Shown one piece after another: positions 7,777-19,925 of a stretch of DNA of 64,000 nt. The translations under genes were made by a program, and so were the position numbers. How positions within the stretch are numbered: position 1 is the stretch's first letter; every line of letters begins with the position of its first letter. Origin of the DNA: Hellea sp. GTDB taxonomy: Bacteria > Pseudomonadota > Alphaproteobacteria > Caulobacterales > Maricaulaceae. The stretch is from positions 41,984 to 105,983 of the forward strand of contig JAHDHS010000005.1 of the NCBI GenBank assembly GCA_020631215.1. The letters run 5' to 3'. The notes beneath the pieces are model-generated. The model was not told where the DNA came from. It made no database searches and saw nothing but the letters and a program-made list of their open reading frames with translations.

Positions 7777-8334
7777 CTACAATATCGGCAGGGGTTTGTG
7801 CGGCTTGTTTGGGAGGGTCACGGTAATGGGGTCGCCGGGGCTGATGGCTCCGCCTTCCAGAACAATAGACATGATACCGGATTTGACGATGCGTTGTCCC
7901 TGCTCGCCTTTGGCGATCATTTTATGGATCAGTCCGTCTTGAATGGCGTTGAGTTTTTTGCAGGGGTCACGATAGCCCGTGACTTCCAGCTTCGCGCCGC
8001 TGGGAAATGACAAATGGGTCGCAAGTGGCAGGCCCAGCAAATCCACGCCCCGCGTTAGAATATTTTCGCCAATCTGCCCGGCCGTGACCTGAAAGCCCTC
8101 TTCCGCCAGCGCGTCATAAAGCTCTGCGTGAACCAGATGCACCTGACGCAGATTTGGCGCGTCCGGCGTACGGGCTTTGTCCCAAAGATGCTGCACGGTT
8201 TTGCCCGCATGGGCATCGCCTTCCACGCCGATGCCTTTGATCAGCGTGACGGAATTGCGAACAGGTTTGGAAAAATTATGACCGGAGTCAGCCGCAACCG
8301 CCTCTACGGTTGCGGTCATGCTCATGCTAGCCAC
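7777..8334 (-). CDS. MOSC-domain protein
   Basis: 185 residues. The MOSC (molybdenum cofactor sulfurase C-terminal) fold is indicated by IGVEGDAHAGKTVQHLWD near the N-terminus, LVHAELYDAL, GQIGENILTRGVDL, and the conserved Cys in GYRDPCKKLN. Family members bind molybdenum cofactor or transfer sulfur, and stand-alone bacterial ones (YiiM-like) can reduce N-hydroxylated compounds; the substrate here is unknown. Three ATGs (codons 1, 4 and 6) are close together. The first overlaps the end of atpC by 8 bases, so the gene is probably read through from the ATP synthase operon. No clear terminator follows. Confidence 0.88.
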   Translation of the reverse strand: MASMSMTATVEAVAADSGHNFSKPVRNSVTLIKGIGVEGDAHAGKTVQHLWDKARTPDAPNLRQVHLVHAELYDALAEEGFQVTAGQIGENILTRGVDLLGLPLATHLSFPSGAKLEVTGYRDPCKKLNAIQDGLIHKMIAKGEQGQRIVKSGIMSIVLEGGAISPGDPITVTLPNKPHKPLPIL

Positions 8335-8716
8335 TTACCACGGCGCGCAGGCCGTCGAGATTTTGCTGCATGGCGAGGGCCGCTTCCCCTTCAAGGCCGT
8401 CCAGCGCGGCCTCAGCGGCTGCGATATCGGCTTTTAGGCTGTCGGCGTTCACATCCGCCATCGGCATGGCTTTCTCGGCCAACACGGTCAGGCCGTCCGG
8501 CGTGACATCAGCAAATCCGCCTTGGACGAAATACTGCGTCTCTGTGCCTTCATTATAAACGGTGATCGCGCCCGTGCGGATCGCGGCCATAAGCGGGCTG
8601 TGATTAGGCAGCACGCCGACATTGCCTTCCGTGCCCGGAATATCGACTTGATCGACCTCACCCGCGAATAATTCCGCTTCGGGTGAGACGAGTGAGAAAT
8701 TTAATTTATCTGCCAT
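8327..8716 (-). CDS. atpC: ATP synthase F1 epsilon subunit
   Basis: 129 residues, normal for the family. The beta-sandwich N-terminal domain is plain (FSLVSPEAELFAGEVDQVDI, GTEGNVGVLPNHSPLMAAIR, VQGGFADVTPDGLTVLAEKA), followed by a short alanine-rich helical C-terminus. Epsilon connects the rotor to F1 and can inhibit ATP hydrolysis. It is the last F1 gene, 62 bases after atpD, and runs into the MOSC gene. Confidence 0.96.
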   Translation of the reverse strand: MADKLNFSLVSPEAELFAGEVDQVDIPGTEGNVGVLPNHSPLMAAIRTGAITVYNEGTETQYFVQGGFADVTPDGLTVLAEKAMPMADVNADSLKADIAAAEAALDGLEGEAALAMQQNLDGLRAVVSG

Positions 8717-8778
8717 AACTGTTCTTACCCCTCATCCTGAGGAAGCCCTCGCCTATTGGAGAGGGCTGTCTCGAAGGA

Positions 8779-11225
<2,447 letters not shown>

Positions 11226-11244
11226 GAGTGCAATCCTCTAAAGG

Positions 11245-12777
11245 CTAAGCCGCGAAATTCGTTGTGAAATTATCCAGCGCTGATTTCAGGCGGCCTTCGA
11301 TTTCATCCGTCAGCTTTTTCTCTGTCGCGATATCGGACAGGATAGAGCCGTGCTCGGAGTGAAGATGCGCGAGCAATTCGCGTTCATATTTACCGACCGA
11401 TTTGACCGGAATGCCGTCCAAATAACCGCGCGTACCGGCATAGATCACAGCGACCTGTTCCTGCACTTGCAGCGGAGAATACTGATCCTGCTTTAACAGC
11501 TCTGTCAGGCGCTCACCGCGCGCCAGCAAAGCCTGCGTGGATGCGTCCAGGTCTGAGCCGAACTGCGCAAAGGCCGCCATTTCACGGTATTGCGCCAGCT
11601 CACCTTTAATCGGGCCGGCCACTTGTTTCATGGCTTTGATCTGCGCGGATGATCCCACGCGAGACACCGACAGACCCACATTTAGAGCCGGGCGGATGCC
11701 TTGGAAGAACAAATCTGTTTCCAGGAAGATCTGACCATCTGTAATCGAAATCACATTGGTCGGAATAAAGGCCGACACGTCGTTACCTTGGGTCTCAATG
11801 ATCGGCAGGGCCGTCAAAGAGCCGGAGCCATTATCTTCATTCAGCTTCGCCGCGCGCTCCAGCAAACGGGAGTGAAGATAGAAAACGTCACCTGGATAAG
11901 CTTCGCGGCCCGGAGGACGGCGCAGCAGCAGTGACATCTGGCGATAGGCCACAGCCTGTTTGGACAGATCATCATAAATGATCAGGCCGTGCATGCCGTT
12001 ATCGCGGAAATATTCGCCCATGGCGCAACCGGCAAAAGGTGCCAGGAACTGCAAAGGGGCTGGCTCAGAGGCCGTCGCGGCGACGATGATGGAATAGTCC
12101 AGCGCGCCATTTTCTTCGAGCGTCTTAACCAGCTGCGCTACAGTTGAGCGTTTTTGGCCGACCACAACATAGATACAGTAAAGCTTGTCATTCTCGCGGT
12201 CTTCATCAAAGGCCGCTTTTTGGTTCAGGATTGCGTCCACAGCCACAGCGGTTTTACCGGTCTGGCGGTCACCAATGATCAATTCGCGCTGACCACGGCC
12301 AATCGGGATAAGCGCGTCAATCGCCTTGATACCTGTTTGCACGGGCTCATGAACACCTTTACGCGGGATGATGCCCGGCGCTTTGACGTCCACCAAACGG
12401 CGCTCAGTGGATTTGATCGGGCCCTTACCGTCAATTGGCTCGCCCAGCGGGTTAACCACACGGCCCAGCAAGCCTTTGCCGACCGGGACGTCCACGATTT
12501 CGCCGAGGCGCTTAACTGTGTCACCTTCTTTAATGCCGCGGTCATCACCAAAAATAACGACACCGACATTGTCGCTTTCCAGGTTCAGCGCCATACCTTT
12601 AATGCCGCCCGGAAACTCGACCATCTCACCGGCGCGGACATTGTCCAGACCGTAAATACGGGCAATACCGTCACCGACGGACAGCACTTGGCCGACATCG
12701 CTGATTTTGGCTTCTTTCCCGAAGCCCTTGATCTGTTTTTTCAAAATCGTTGAAATTTCCGCTGCGCGAATATCCAT
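11245..12777 (-). CDS. atpA: ATP synthase F1 alpha subunit
   Basis: 510 residues, the usual length. The N-terminal part begins [16 protein letters not shown]. The nucleotide-binding domain has the P-loop [15 protein letters not shown] and the stretches [20 protein letters not shown] and [20 protein letters not shown]; the C-terminus reads [20 protein letters not shown]. It is non-catalytic but essential for the alpha3beta3 ring. Third of five F1 genes if counted from the 3' end, second from the promoter; 12 bases separate it from atpH. Confidence 0.97.
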   Translation of the reverse strand: MDIRAAEISTILKKQIKGFGKEAKISDVGQVLSVGDGIARIYGLDNVRAGEMVEFPGGIKGMALNLESDNVGVVIFGDDRGIKEGDTVKRLGEIVDVPVGKGLLGRVVNPLGEPIDGKGPIKSTERRLVDVKAPGIIPRKGVHEPVQTGIKAIDALIPIGRGQRELIIGDRQTGKTAVAVDAILNQKAAFDEDRENDKLYCIYVVVGQKRSTVAQLVKTLEENGALDYSIIVAATASEPAPLQFLAPFAGCAMGEYFRDNGMHGLIIYDDLSKQAVAYRQMSLLLRRPPGREAYPGDVFYLHSRLLERAAKLNEDNGSGSLTALPIIETQGNDVSAFIPTNVISITDGQIFLETDLFFQGIRPALNVGLSVSRVGSSAQIKAMKQVAGPIKGELAQYREMAAFAQFGSDLDASTQALLARGERLTELLKQDQYSPLQVQEQVAVIYAGTRGYLDGIPVKSVGKYERELLAHLHSEHGSILSDIATEKKLTDEIEGRLKSALDNFTTNFAA

Positions 12778-12789
12778 GGAACTGTCCTC

Positions 12790-13347
12790 TTATGTTTCTT
12801 TGAGGGTCAAACGTAAGTCCTCAAGTTTGGTCTTGAGGGAGCTATCATAAAGGCGGGAGCCAATCCGCACGACGAAACCGCCGAGCAAATCCGGATCCAC
12901 CACTGTTTCAACGGCCACAGCACGGCCGGTGGTTTTCTTAAGCTGCGCTTTGATCGCGCTTAGCTGCGCTGCCGTCAATTTTTTGGCGCTGGTCACTTTG
13001 GCGACCTGACTGCCACGGCGGCGGGCGACCATATCTTCGAAAGCCGCGATGATGGCGGGCAATTCTGCGGCGCGGCGATTCCCTGCCACAGTTCCGATGA
13101 ATTGCGTGGTCAGAGCATTGTAGCGGGCTTTCTTGGCAATCGCCGTCAAGGCCGCCACTTTGTCTTCGGTTTTAAAGACCGGGCTTTCCGCAACGCGCCG
13201 CAGTTCAGAATTTGCCGCATAGGTTTTTTTGAAATTTGCGAGGTTTTTCTCGACTGTTTTCAGTGACTTACCCTCTTCCGCCAAATCCAGCAGGGCGCTG
13301 GCATAACGGTGTGGGGCTTCACCTGTGATGACGACTGTGTCTGACAC
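12790..13347 (-). CDS. atpH: ATP synthase F1 delta subunit
   Basis: 185 residues beginning at a GTG, with the N-terminal helical domain (HRYASALLDLAEEGKSLKTV) and the C-terminal signature GRAVAVETVVDPDLLGGFVV followed by RIGSRLYDSSLKTKLEDLRL. Delta (OSCP) ties F1 to the peripheral stalk. This is the first gene of the atpHAGDC operon. F0 genes are not in the window, which fits the split F0/F1 operons of alphaproteobacteria. The promoter should lie in the roughly 225-base divergent spacer 13348-13575. Confidence 0.94.
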   Translation of the reverse strand: MSDTVVITGEAPHRYASALLDLAEEGKSLKTVEKNLANFKKTYAANSELRRVAESPVFKTEDKVAALTAIAKKARYNALTTQFIGTVAGNRRAAELPAIIAAFEDMVARRRGSQVAKVTSAKKLTAAQLSAIKAQLKKTTGRAVAVETVVDPDLLGGFVVRIGSRLYDSSLKTKLEDLRLTLKET

Positions 13348-13575
13348 GCGATAGTCCGTATTTCGATGCCTGTTGATAATTCGCAGCAGGCTTTAAACTG
13401 GCTTACAGCGGCGCTAGGGTTTTACCGGCTCCGCCAAACTCGCGCGCGCTTTAACACGCTCAATTTTATATGCCAAGGCATGATTTACTGCGACAGAATA
13501 GCCCTGTGGATTGTCGGTTTTTCAAGCCAATTTGCCAGACCCTGTCATCTTTTAGACAGACCCTAGGATGAAGGC

Positions 13576-13998
13576 ATGAGACCGTCTATAGATATGGATA
13601 TGATCGGTGACATCATTGAAATTTTCAAAGCCCGCAAAGACCCGGCACTGGCCGCCAAGCTTGGCGCGCGCTTTGCCAGCGGGGTCGCCATAGAACGGCT
13701 AAGCTGGCCGCTTATGATTGCCAAATTCTGGATGGGCGTCGCGATTTTGGTTTGTGTCATCCTAACCGGCCTGCTGGCCTATAGCGCCTATCAATTTGGT
13801 TGGGGGTTTCTGATGCCACTTTTACTGCCCGCCGGAGCTGCCTATGGCTTCATCCGTATCTGGCGCGGCCTGAATAAAGGCATCGAGCGTGTAAAAACAG
13901 CCGCGCAAGGCTTTACCGACAAGGGCATAGATCGCTTGGCTGTGCGTCAAGTTGATTCAGTATTGGTCTCAGATAATACTGACGTCCCTCAAGGTTAA
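13576..13998 (+). CDS. Hypothetical membrane protein
   Basis: 140 residues, family not recognised. A soluble N-terminal helix region (about 1-45, IEIFKARKDPALAAKLGARF) is followed by two close membrane segments, about 51-72 (WMGVAILVCVILTGLLAYSA) and 76-95 (GWGFLMPLLLPAGAAYGFI). A cytoplasmic basic stretch (RIWRGLNKGIERVKTAAQGF) and a short polar tail complete it. It is divergent from the ATP synthase operon and ends 4 bases inside the convergent cupin-like gene. Nothing in the context points to a specific function. Confidence 0.65.
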   Translation: MRPSIDMDMIGDIIEIFKARKDPALAAKLGARFASGVAIERLSWPLMIAKFWMGVAILVCVILTGLLAYSAYQFGWGFLMPLLLPAGAAYGFIRIWRGLNKGIERVKTAAQGFTDKGIDRLAVRQVDSVLVSDNTDVPQG

Positions 13999-14921
13999 CC
14001 CGGTCGGGGGTAAGGGGTTGTGTCGTGGATATAACCCGGCGCGGTGCGGCTGACTTTGAAGGTGACCATATCCGTTTGTTTCATCGAAGAGAGCACACCG
14101 AATTTCCGCATGACGCGTCCGGCGCCAGCTTTGACGGCTTTTTCCGGCCAGGAGGCGGAGCGCCAATCCGGCGACATACCGAATTTCTGCCGCAGGACAG
14201 CATTTGTGTACATCACGGCATTTTTCAGGGTGCTTTCCATTGTGGAATATTCCGTCGTCACAGACACGCAAAAGCTTTTATTTTCCACGCGGTGCGGCGC
14301 GTTTAGCGGCCAGCTGATCATATCATCACCGGTCAGGTCAAAACAGCGGGCTTCATCCTCAAATGTTTCATCATATGGCAGGTAATCTTCATTATCGCAG
14401 TAAAGCACGCGCTCATATCCCTCATCGGGGAGATATTTCGGCTTACGTGGGTAAAGATAAAATCGCTTATGTCCCCGGACATGCCACAGAATCGTTTCGG
14501 TTGGATCGCAATGATAAGGCGTTTGCGCCGTCGGACAGGTAATCAGAATACCTCCGCGCGGATTTAGAGCGCGATTGCCTGTGCTGTCTGATAATTCCCC
14601 ATAGATTCCGTCCAGAACCTTTTTGTAGTCTTCATGCAAATTCATGGCCCGCCGTAAATTCATCCAGATTGCCCCGGATTTGGCGGCTTCTATCAGGGTC
14701 GCGCCATCGGCATCTCCGGCGTCGCCTGTTCGAAATTTGGCTTGGTAGACATCATGGTCAGCAATGGTGCAGATATCCAGCTCGCTGCGGGGATGGCGGT
14801 CCAGCAAATCTGCCAAGGCCTCATCCGTGAACAGCCCGGTCTCACTTAGCTTGTGCTGGGCGGTCAGGGCTTCATTCCGAAATTTTTGCGTATGTTCGTC
14901 TGTCCAGTCTTTTAACCACAT
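13995..14921 (-). CDS. Cupin-like / JmjC-type putative Fe(II) oxygenase
   Basis: 308 residues. The central part resembles the cupin_8/JmjC fold: TPYHCDPTETILWHVRGHKR gives an HxD metal-binding pair and a conserved basic/aromatic strand, and SWPLNAPHRVENK about 70 residues on gives the distal His. This set would bind Fe(II) with 2-oxoglutarate as cosubstrate in a hydroxylase. The N- and C-terminal thirds are helical and family-specific. The protein has no signal peptide. Similar alphaproteobacterial proteins are sometimes annotated as transcriptional regulators without evidence; a peptidyl or small-molecule hydroxylase is equally possible. Its start codon sits inside a 16-base tandem duplication. 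Confidence 0.75.
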   Translation of the reverse strand: MWLKDWTDEHTQKFRNEALTAQHKLSETGLFTDEALADLLDRHPRSELDICTIADHDVYQAKFRTGDAGDADGATLIEAAKSGAIWMNLRRAMNLHEDYKKVLDGIYGELSDSTGNRALNPRGGILITCPTAQTPYHCDPTETILWHVRGHKRFYLYPRKPKYLPDEGYERVLYCDNEDYLPYDETFEDEARCFDLTGDDMISWPLNAPHRVENKSFCVSVTTEYSTMESTLKNAVMYTNAVLRQKFGMSPDWRSASWPEKAVKAGAGRVMRKFGVLSSMKQTDMVTFKVSRTAPGYIHDTTPYPRPG

Positions 14922-14939
14922 AATCTTTTAACCACATAA
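14908..14939. repeat. 16-base tandem duplication over the start of the cupin-like gene
   Basis: The unit tcttttaaccacataa occurs twice head to tail, followed by a further tctt. On the minus strand it contains the start codon and first codons of the cupin-like gene, so a second ATG-TGG-TTA copy lies 16 bases upstream in another frame. Confidence 0.8.
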
Positions 14940-15029
14940 TCTTCACACGATTTGGGCCCGATTACATCATTTTAGCCTGTTCTTCGATATGTTTCCCCTC
15001 TGGCGGGTAAAGTTGAAATTTCAACAAGT

Positions 15030-17186
15030 TTACATAAAGTTTTGCGGGTCGATGTCGATCTGGATTTTGTATTTTGAAGGCGGGCGCAGTTTGGCTTTCC
15101 AGACGGCCATGTAACGGGACAGATTGACTTGCGGCTCGGCCTGAATGAACAGCCGCCAGCGGAAACAGCCCCGCAGACGCCCAATCGGCGCCTCGCTGGG
15201 CCCTAAAATTTCAACCCCTTCCGTGCGCGGGGCAAGGCGGGCAAATTTCTCCGCCAGTGATTTCACCTTGGCGAGTTCGGGGCCGCTGATAATCACAGCC
15301 GCCAGCCGGCCGAAAGGCGGCAGGCCGAGCATCTCCCTCATGGCCAGCTCCATGCCGATAAACATGTCTCTGTCCCCCGCCGCCAGAGCGACTAAGGCTT
15401 CATGTTCAGGCTGGTGGGTTTGGATCAAAGCATGGCCGGGCTTATCCGCCCGCCCGGCCCGGCCCGCGACCTGCACCAGAGTTTGATATGTCCGCTCTCC
15501 GGCTCTTGGGTCGCCGCCCGCCAGACCCAGATCGCCATCGACGACACCGACGAAGGTCAGCTTGGGGAAATTATGACCTTTGACCACCATTTGTGTGCCG
15601 ACGAGAATATCAATCTGGCCCTCCTCCATCCGCTTAAGCCGCGCTGCGATCTCCGCCGGGTTACCCGCCGTATCAGATGAGAAGACTTCAATTTTCGCGT
15701 CAGGAAAGTGCTTCATCGCTTCTTCGGCGACGCGTTCCACGCCAGGGCCGACCGGAGTTAGGCTGTCTTCGGCCTCGCATTCCGGGCAGCGACGCGGCAT
15801 AGGCATGGAAAAGCCTGTCAGATGGCACATAGCGCGGCCCGTGCGTTTGTGCTGCACAAGCCAGCTATCCGTATCGGGGCTTTTTAGTTTCTCTCCGCAT
15901 GAGCGGCAGATAATCAAAGGCGCATAGCCCCGGCGGTTCAAATAGAGCATGGCTTGTTCGCGGCGGCCCAAGACCTCAGAGACACTCTGCAAAAGCGGCG
16001 GTGAGAGAAAGTCGCCCTTTTCCGGCTGATGCTCTTTCAGATCAATCAAGCCGATATCCGGCAAGGTTATGGCCCCCGGGCGCTCCGGCAAGACGATATG
16101 CGCAAACTTACCCGACCGCGCATTATGCAGGCTTTCAAGGCTTGGCGTTGCCGAGGCCAGCACAACCGCGTGGCCACTGATTTTCCCGCGAACCACCGCC
16201 ATATCGCGGGCATTATATATAATGCCTTCTTCCTGTTTATAGCTAGTGTCATGTTCTTCATCGACTACGATCAAACCCAAATTTGGAAATGGCAAATATA
16301 GCGCCGACCGCGCCCCGACGACGAGTTTTGCGCGGCCTTGCGCGACCTCCCGCCAGACGCGGCGGCGCGGGGCTTCGCCCATCTGGCTATGCCATGCGGC
16401 GGGTTCTGCCCCGAAACGGTCCTTAAAACGGGACAGGCCTGCCTGGGTCAGAGCAATTTCAGGCACCAAAACCAAAACCTGCTGCCCGCGCCGCAGGGCT
16501 TCGGTGACAGCCTCGAAATAGACCTCTGTCTTGCCCGATCCCGTCACACCATCGAGCAGGCTGACATTGAAGTCCCCTCGCCTGACCTGCGCGGCCAAAT
16601 CCAGCGCGGCCTCGCTCTGGGCCGTCGTCAGCTCTTTCCCGAGCAAATCCGGATTAGGGATGTCAAAAGGCGCATCGACAGGGCCCTCTATGGCCTGCAT
16701 AGCGCCCGCTTTGACCATGCCTTTGACCACGCCCGGCGACATTCCGGCGCGCGCAGCAATTTCAGAGGCGCGTGCTGGAAATGGCCCGCCTTCGCGCAAG
16801 GCCGCCCGCCGGGCAGGCGTCAGGTTTTTGGGCGGATTCTCAGTTGGCATGTAAAGCGTAACAATGGGACTGGGGTCGAGCGCTTTGTAATTACGCATCA
16901 CCATGCGCAGAACCTGCCCCAATGAGCCGACATTATAGCTCGCCGTCCAAGACAGGAATTTCAGCAAATCCCCGGATAGAGGCTTAGCCGCCTTGACCTG
17001 AACAATCTCTTTCAGCTCGCGCCCGGCCTCGGCTTGCCCCACCGACCAGACCACGCCTAATTTGATCTGTTTTCCAATCGGGGCAAAAACGAAATCACCC
17101 GCAGATACACTGATACCGGCAGGCACAGCATAGTCGAATGGCGCGGGCACATTGACCGGAAATAATATTTGAGCATTTTGAATCAC
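15030..17186 (-). CDS. priA: Primosomal protein N' (PriA helicase), second zinc site degraded
   Basis: 718 residues. PriA restarts replication at stalled forks by loading DnaB. Seen: N-terminal 3'-end-binding domain ([20 protein letters not shown]), P-loop [41 protein letters not shown], and helicase motifs V/VI ([24 protein letters not shown]). The zinc module keeps CRSC and CPEC, but the usual CPxC is SPDT and the usual CHxC is CHLT, so only one of two zinc sites looks intact. I choose a GTG start, which gives [20 protein letters not shown] at the N-terminus as in the family. An ATG at 17243 is the alternative; it would overlap the divergent tal start codon. Confidence 0.93.
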   Translation of the reverse strand: MIQNAQILFPVNVPAPFDYAVPAGISVSAGDFVFAPIGKQIKLGVVWSVGQAEAGRELKEIVQVKAAKPLSGDLLKFLSWTASYNVGSLGQVLRMVMRNYKALDPSPIVTLYMPTENPPKNLTPARRAALREGGPFPARASEIAARAGMSPGVVKGMVKAGAMQAIEGPVDAPFDIPNPDLLGKELTTAQSEAALDLAAQVRRGDFNVSLLDGVTGSGKTEVYFEAVTEALRRGQQVLVLVPEIALTQAGLSRFKDRFGAEPAAWHSQMGEAPRRRVWREVAQGRAKLVVGARSALYLPFPNLGLIVVDEEHDTSYKQEEGIIYNARDMAVVRGKISGHAVVLASATPSLESLHNARSGKFAHIVLPERPGAITLPDIGLIDLKEHQPEKGDFLSPPLLQSVSEVLGRREQAMLYLNRRGYAPLIICRSCGEKLKSPDTDSWLVQHKRTGRAMCHLTGFSMPMPRRCPECEAEDSLTPVGPGVERVAEEAMKHFPDAKIEVFSSDTAGNPAEIAARLKRMEEGQIDILVGTQMVVKGHNFPKLTFVGVVDGDLGLAGGDPRAGERTYQTLVQVAGRAGRADKPGHALIQTHQPEHEALVALAAGDRDMFIGMELAMREMLGLPPFGRLAAVIISGPELAKVKSLAEKFARLAPRTEGVEILGPSEAPIGRLRGCFRWRLFIQAEPQVNLSRYMAVWKAKLRPPSKYKIQIDIDPQNFM

Positions 17187-17241
17187 GTCAGTCTGTGATA
17201 GCAGAGCCGCGAGTCGAATAACCCCCTCTTTGGAGCTTTCC

Positions 17242-17892
17242 ATGAAATTTTTTGTCGATAGTGCAGATTTAGACGCCATAGCCGAGCTGGCCGATATTGG
17301 TCTTGTGGATGGCGTGACCACAAACCCGTCCATCATCGCGAAGTCTGGCCGCGACTTTAAAGAGGTCATCGCGGAGATTTGCAAACTGACGCCGGGGCAT
17401 GTGTCCGCCGAAGTCGTGGCAACATCGGCCGAAGACATGATCAAGGAAGGCCGCATTTTGCGTAAAATCGCAGAAAATGTCTGCGTCAAGCTGCCCCTGA
17501 CCATGGACGGGCTGAAGGCCTGTAATACGCTCTCCAAAGAAGAGGTGCCCACAAATGTCACGCTCTGCTTCTCGCCCAACCAAGCATTGCTGGCGGCAAA
17601 ATGCGGCGCGACTTATATCTCGCCATTCATCGGACGGCTCGATGATATTACGCTGGACGGGCTGGAACTAATCGAAGATATCCGCACAATTTATGACAAT
17701 TACGGCTATGAGACCGAAATTCTCGCCGCTTCAATCCGGAATGTGAACCATGTCAAGGAATGCGCCCTGATCGGCGCCGATGTCATGACCGCCCCGCCTG
17801 CTGTGATTAAAAATCTCGCAAATCACGTCCTGACAGATAAAGGCCTCGCGGCATTCCTGAAGGACTGGGAAAAGACAGGCCAAAGTATTTAA
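17242..17892 (+). CDS. tal: Transaldolase / fructose-6-phosphate aldolase-like
   Basis: 216 residues, the short transaldolase/FSA subfamily. A TIM-barrel enzyme with the Schiff-base Lys in NVCVKLPLT (about residue 83), N-terminal [42 protein letters not shown], and [15 protein letters not shown]. It transfers a dihydroxyacetone unit between sugar phosphates in the non-oxidative pentose phosphate path; whether it acts as transaldolase or as F6P aldolase cannot be decided by eye. The ATG chosen has GGAGC upstream; a TTG four codons earlier is unlikely. Divergent from priA with very close starts, the usual neighbour pair in this group. Confidence 0.93.
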   Translation: MKFFVDSADLDAIAELADIGLVDGVTTNPSIIAKSGRDFKEVIAEICKLTPGHVSAEVVATSAEDMIKEGRILRKIAENVCVKLPLTMDGLKACNTLSKEEVPTNVTLCFSPNQALLAAKCGATYISPFIGRLDDITLDGLELIEDIRTIYDNYGYETEILAASIRNVNHVKECALIGADVMTAPPAVIKNLANHVLTDKGLAAFLKDWEKTGQSI

Positions 17893-17901
17893 GATTCGCG
17901 T

Positions 17902-18348
17902 CTAAGCTTTCTTATCCCAGCCGCCGCGATCATTTTGTTGGTAATAGGCCAGGTCAGCGCCTGCCTCTTTTAGCTTTTTCCAGCGGACCCGCTCTCTGGC
18001 GACATCTTCACTGTCGCGGCCATTGATCATCACCATGGCGCGCTCGGCTTTGGCCATGTCCGTAACCTCTGCGCCGCCGATCAGGAACACGGCATAGAAA
18101 CCCTCGGCGCTATCGGCTGTCGCGGAAAGCAGGATCGGTTGCTGATCAGCTTTGGGTTCATCATCGCGGCCGTGCGGCAGGAAGGCATCATCACGATAAG
18201 TCCAGAGATAGGCATCCAACTCGGCCAGCCGGGCTTCGGGTAATTTGACCAGCGCCCGCCATCCCTTGGCGAGCGTCTTTTCCAGCAGGCCCGGCAGCAC
18301 GCCTTCCAGCGTCGAGCCTTCCAGATGGTAAAACCAATAGTCAGTCAT
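17902..18348 (-). CDS. holC: DNA polymerase III chi subunit
   Basis: 148 residues. Chi links the clamp loader to SSB. Family features: N-terminal YWFYHLEGSTLEGVLPGLLE, the conserved DAYLWTYRDDAFLPHGRDDE block, QPILLS, and the Rossmann-like segment AERAMVMINGRDSEDVARER followed by VRWKKLKEAGADLAYYQQND. Its ATG overlaps the TAA of pepA (TAATG), so translation is coupled; pepA-holC is the usual alphaproteobacterial order. It converges on tal with a 9-base gap. Confidence 0.93.
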   Translation of the reverse strand: MTDYWFYHLEGSTLEGVLPGLLEKTLAKGWRALVKLPEARLAELDAYLWTYRDDAFLPHGRDDEPKADQQPILLSATADSAEGFYAVFLIGGAEVTDMAKAERAMVMINGRDSEDVARERVRWKKLKEAGADLAYYQQNDRGGWDKKA

Positions 18349-19811
18349 TAGGCCTCGTGATTATCGGCAATCCAGCGGTTGAGCAGACGCACGCCAAAAC
18401 CCGTCCCAAAGGTCGGATTGCGCGGGTCTTTAGAGCCATTGACCATGCCAGTGCCCGCAATATCCAAATGCGCCCAAGGCGTGTCCTTGCCTACAAAGCG
18501 TTGCAGGAATTGGGCGGCAGTGATCGAGCCCGCAGCACGTCCGCCGATATTTTTCATATCCGCATATTGGGATTTTAACAGATCATCATAGGCTTTACCC
18601 AAAGGCAGACGCCATGTCTTGTCCGTCGACGTTTCTGATGCGGCCATAATCTCTGCGGCCAAACTGTCATCATTGGAGAACAGGCCGGCATATTCATGGC
18701 CAAGGGAAATGATAATCGCGCCTGTCAGGGTCGCCAGATCAATGACGGCTTTGGGCTTATATTTCGTAATCCCGTAATGCAGCGCATCGGACAGAACCAA
18801 GCGGCCCTCAGCATCCGTATTTTGCACTTCGATGGTCTGGCCGGACATGGAGGTAATGATATCCCCGGGCAGCATCGCATTCCCGTCGGGCATGTTTTCA
18901 ACCAGCCCGACAATACCGATGACATTGGCTTTGGCTTTGCGTGTCGCAAGCGCGCACATCGCGCCGACAACGGCGGCTGATCCGCCCATATCGCCTTTCA
19001 TGTCCCACATATTTGCGCCGGGTTTCAGCGATATCCCGCCTGTATCAAACGTGACGCCTTTACCAACAAACATGGCGGGTTTTGCGCCTTTTTTGCCGCC
19101 GTCCCAGCGCATGACCACCAACTGTGATTCGCGCACAGAGCCTTGGCCGACGCCGAGCAGCGCATTCATACCCAGCTTTTTCATTTTCGCTTCGCCAAGA
19201 ATTTCGACCTTCAGGCCCAATTCCGTTAGCTTTTTGATCCGGGCTGCATAGGCTTTGGGGTAAATCACGTTAGGCGGCTCATTGACGACATCGCGCGCCA
19301 GCAGAGTTCCGTCGCCCACGGCGCCATAGAAATTGTCATAAGATTTTTTCGCCGCAGATGGATTATCGCAAATCACACGCAGCGTTTTAAAAGGCGGTTT
19401 TTTGGACTTCGTCGCCGCCGAGCGGCGCTTATCATAAACATAACTCGCCAGACGCGCGCCAAGCGCAACCCGGGCGGCATCATCCGCCGTCGCATCCGTT
19501 CCGTCCAAATGAATATTCAGCGTCGTTTCACCTGAACCGCGTAGGGATTTGACCCATTTTGCCGCGCAGATTTCATAGTCGAAACGGTCTTCTTTGCCGC
19601 GCCCCTTAAAGAAGACGCGCACAGCCTTTTCACCACTCATCACATAAGTTGAAAATGACTGTCCCTGGCCGCCTTTAAACCCGGCCGCACTGGCAGCGGC
19701 GGTCAAAGACTTGCCGCCCATCTTGGAGTAAGGATTTCCTTTGAGTGCATTGGCAATGACTAAGGCTGACCCGGACTTCGCAGGGGCGGATTTGACAAAA
19801 CTGACTTTCAT
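18348..19811 (-). CDS. pepA: Leucyl aminopeptidase (M17)
   Basis: 487 residues. A dizinc exopeptidase that removes N-terminal Leu and other residues; homologues also bind DNA in some bacteria. The catalytic C-terminal domain is clear: VGKGVTFDTGGISLKPG, DMKGDMGGSAAVVGAM, the M17 signature NTDAEGRLVLSDAL, ATLTGAIIISLG, and MKNIGGRAAGSITAAQFLQR. Zn ligands expected in these motifs (Lys, Asp, Asp, Glu) are present. GAGGA precedes the ATG. The gene is divergent from lptF across about 114 bases. Confidence 0.95.
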   Translation of the reverse strand: MKVSFVKSAPAKSGSALVIANALKGNPYSKMGGKSLTAAASAAGFKGGQGQSFSTYVMSGEKAVRVFFKGRGKEDRFDYEICAAKWVKSLRGSGETTLNIHLDGTDATADDAARVALGARLASYVYDKRRSAATKSKKPPFKTLRVICDNPSAAKKSYDNFYGAVGDGTLLARDVVNEPPNVIYPKAYAARIKKLTELGLKVEILGEAKMKKLGMNALLGVGQGSVRESQLVVMRWDGGKKGAKPAMFVGKGVTFDTGGISLKPGANMWDMKGDMGGSAAVVGAMCALATRKAKANVIGIVGLVENMPDGNAMLPGDIITSMSGQTIEVQNTDAEGRLVLSDALHYGITKYKPKAVIDLATLTGAIIISLGHEYAGLFSNDDSLAAEIMAASETSTDKTWRLPLGKAYDDLLKSQYADMKNIGGRAAGSITAAQFLQRFVGKDTPWAHLDIAGTGMVNGSKDPRNPTFGTGFGVRLLNRWIADNHEA

Positions 19812-19925
19812 GAATGTTTCCTCATTGTGTTCTGACGCTCTGGTAAAGCACGCTTGTGTGTAATAGAAGACCGTAAGTCAAATGCACTGTGAAATTTTTT
19901 CGAATAGGATTAATCGCTTCCTCAT

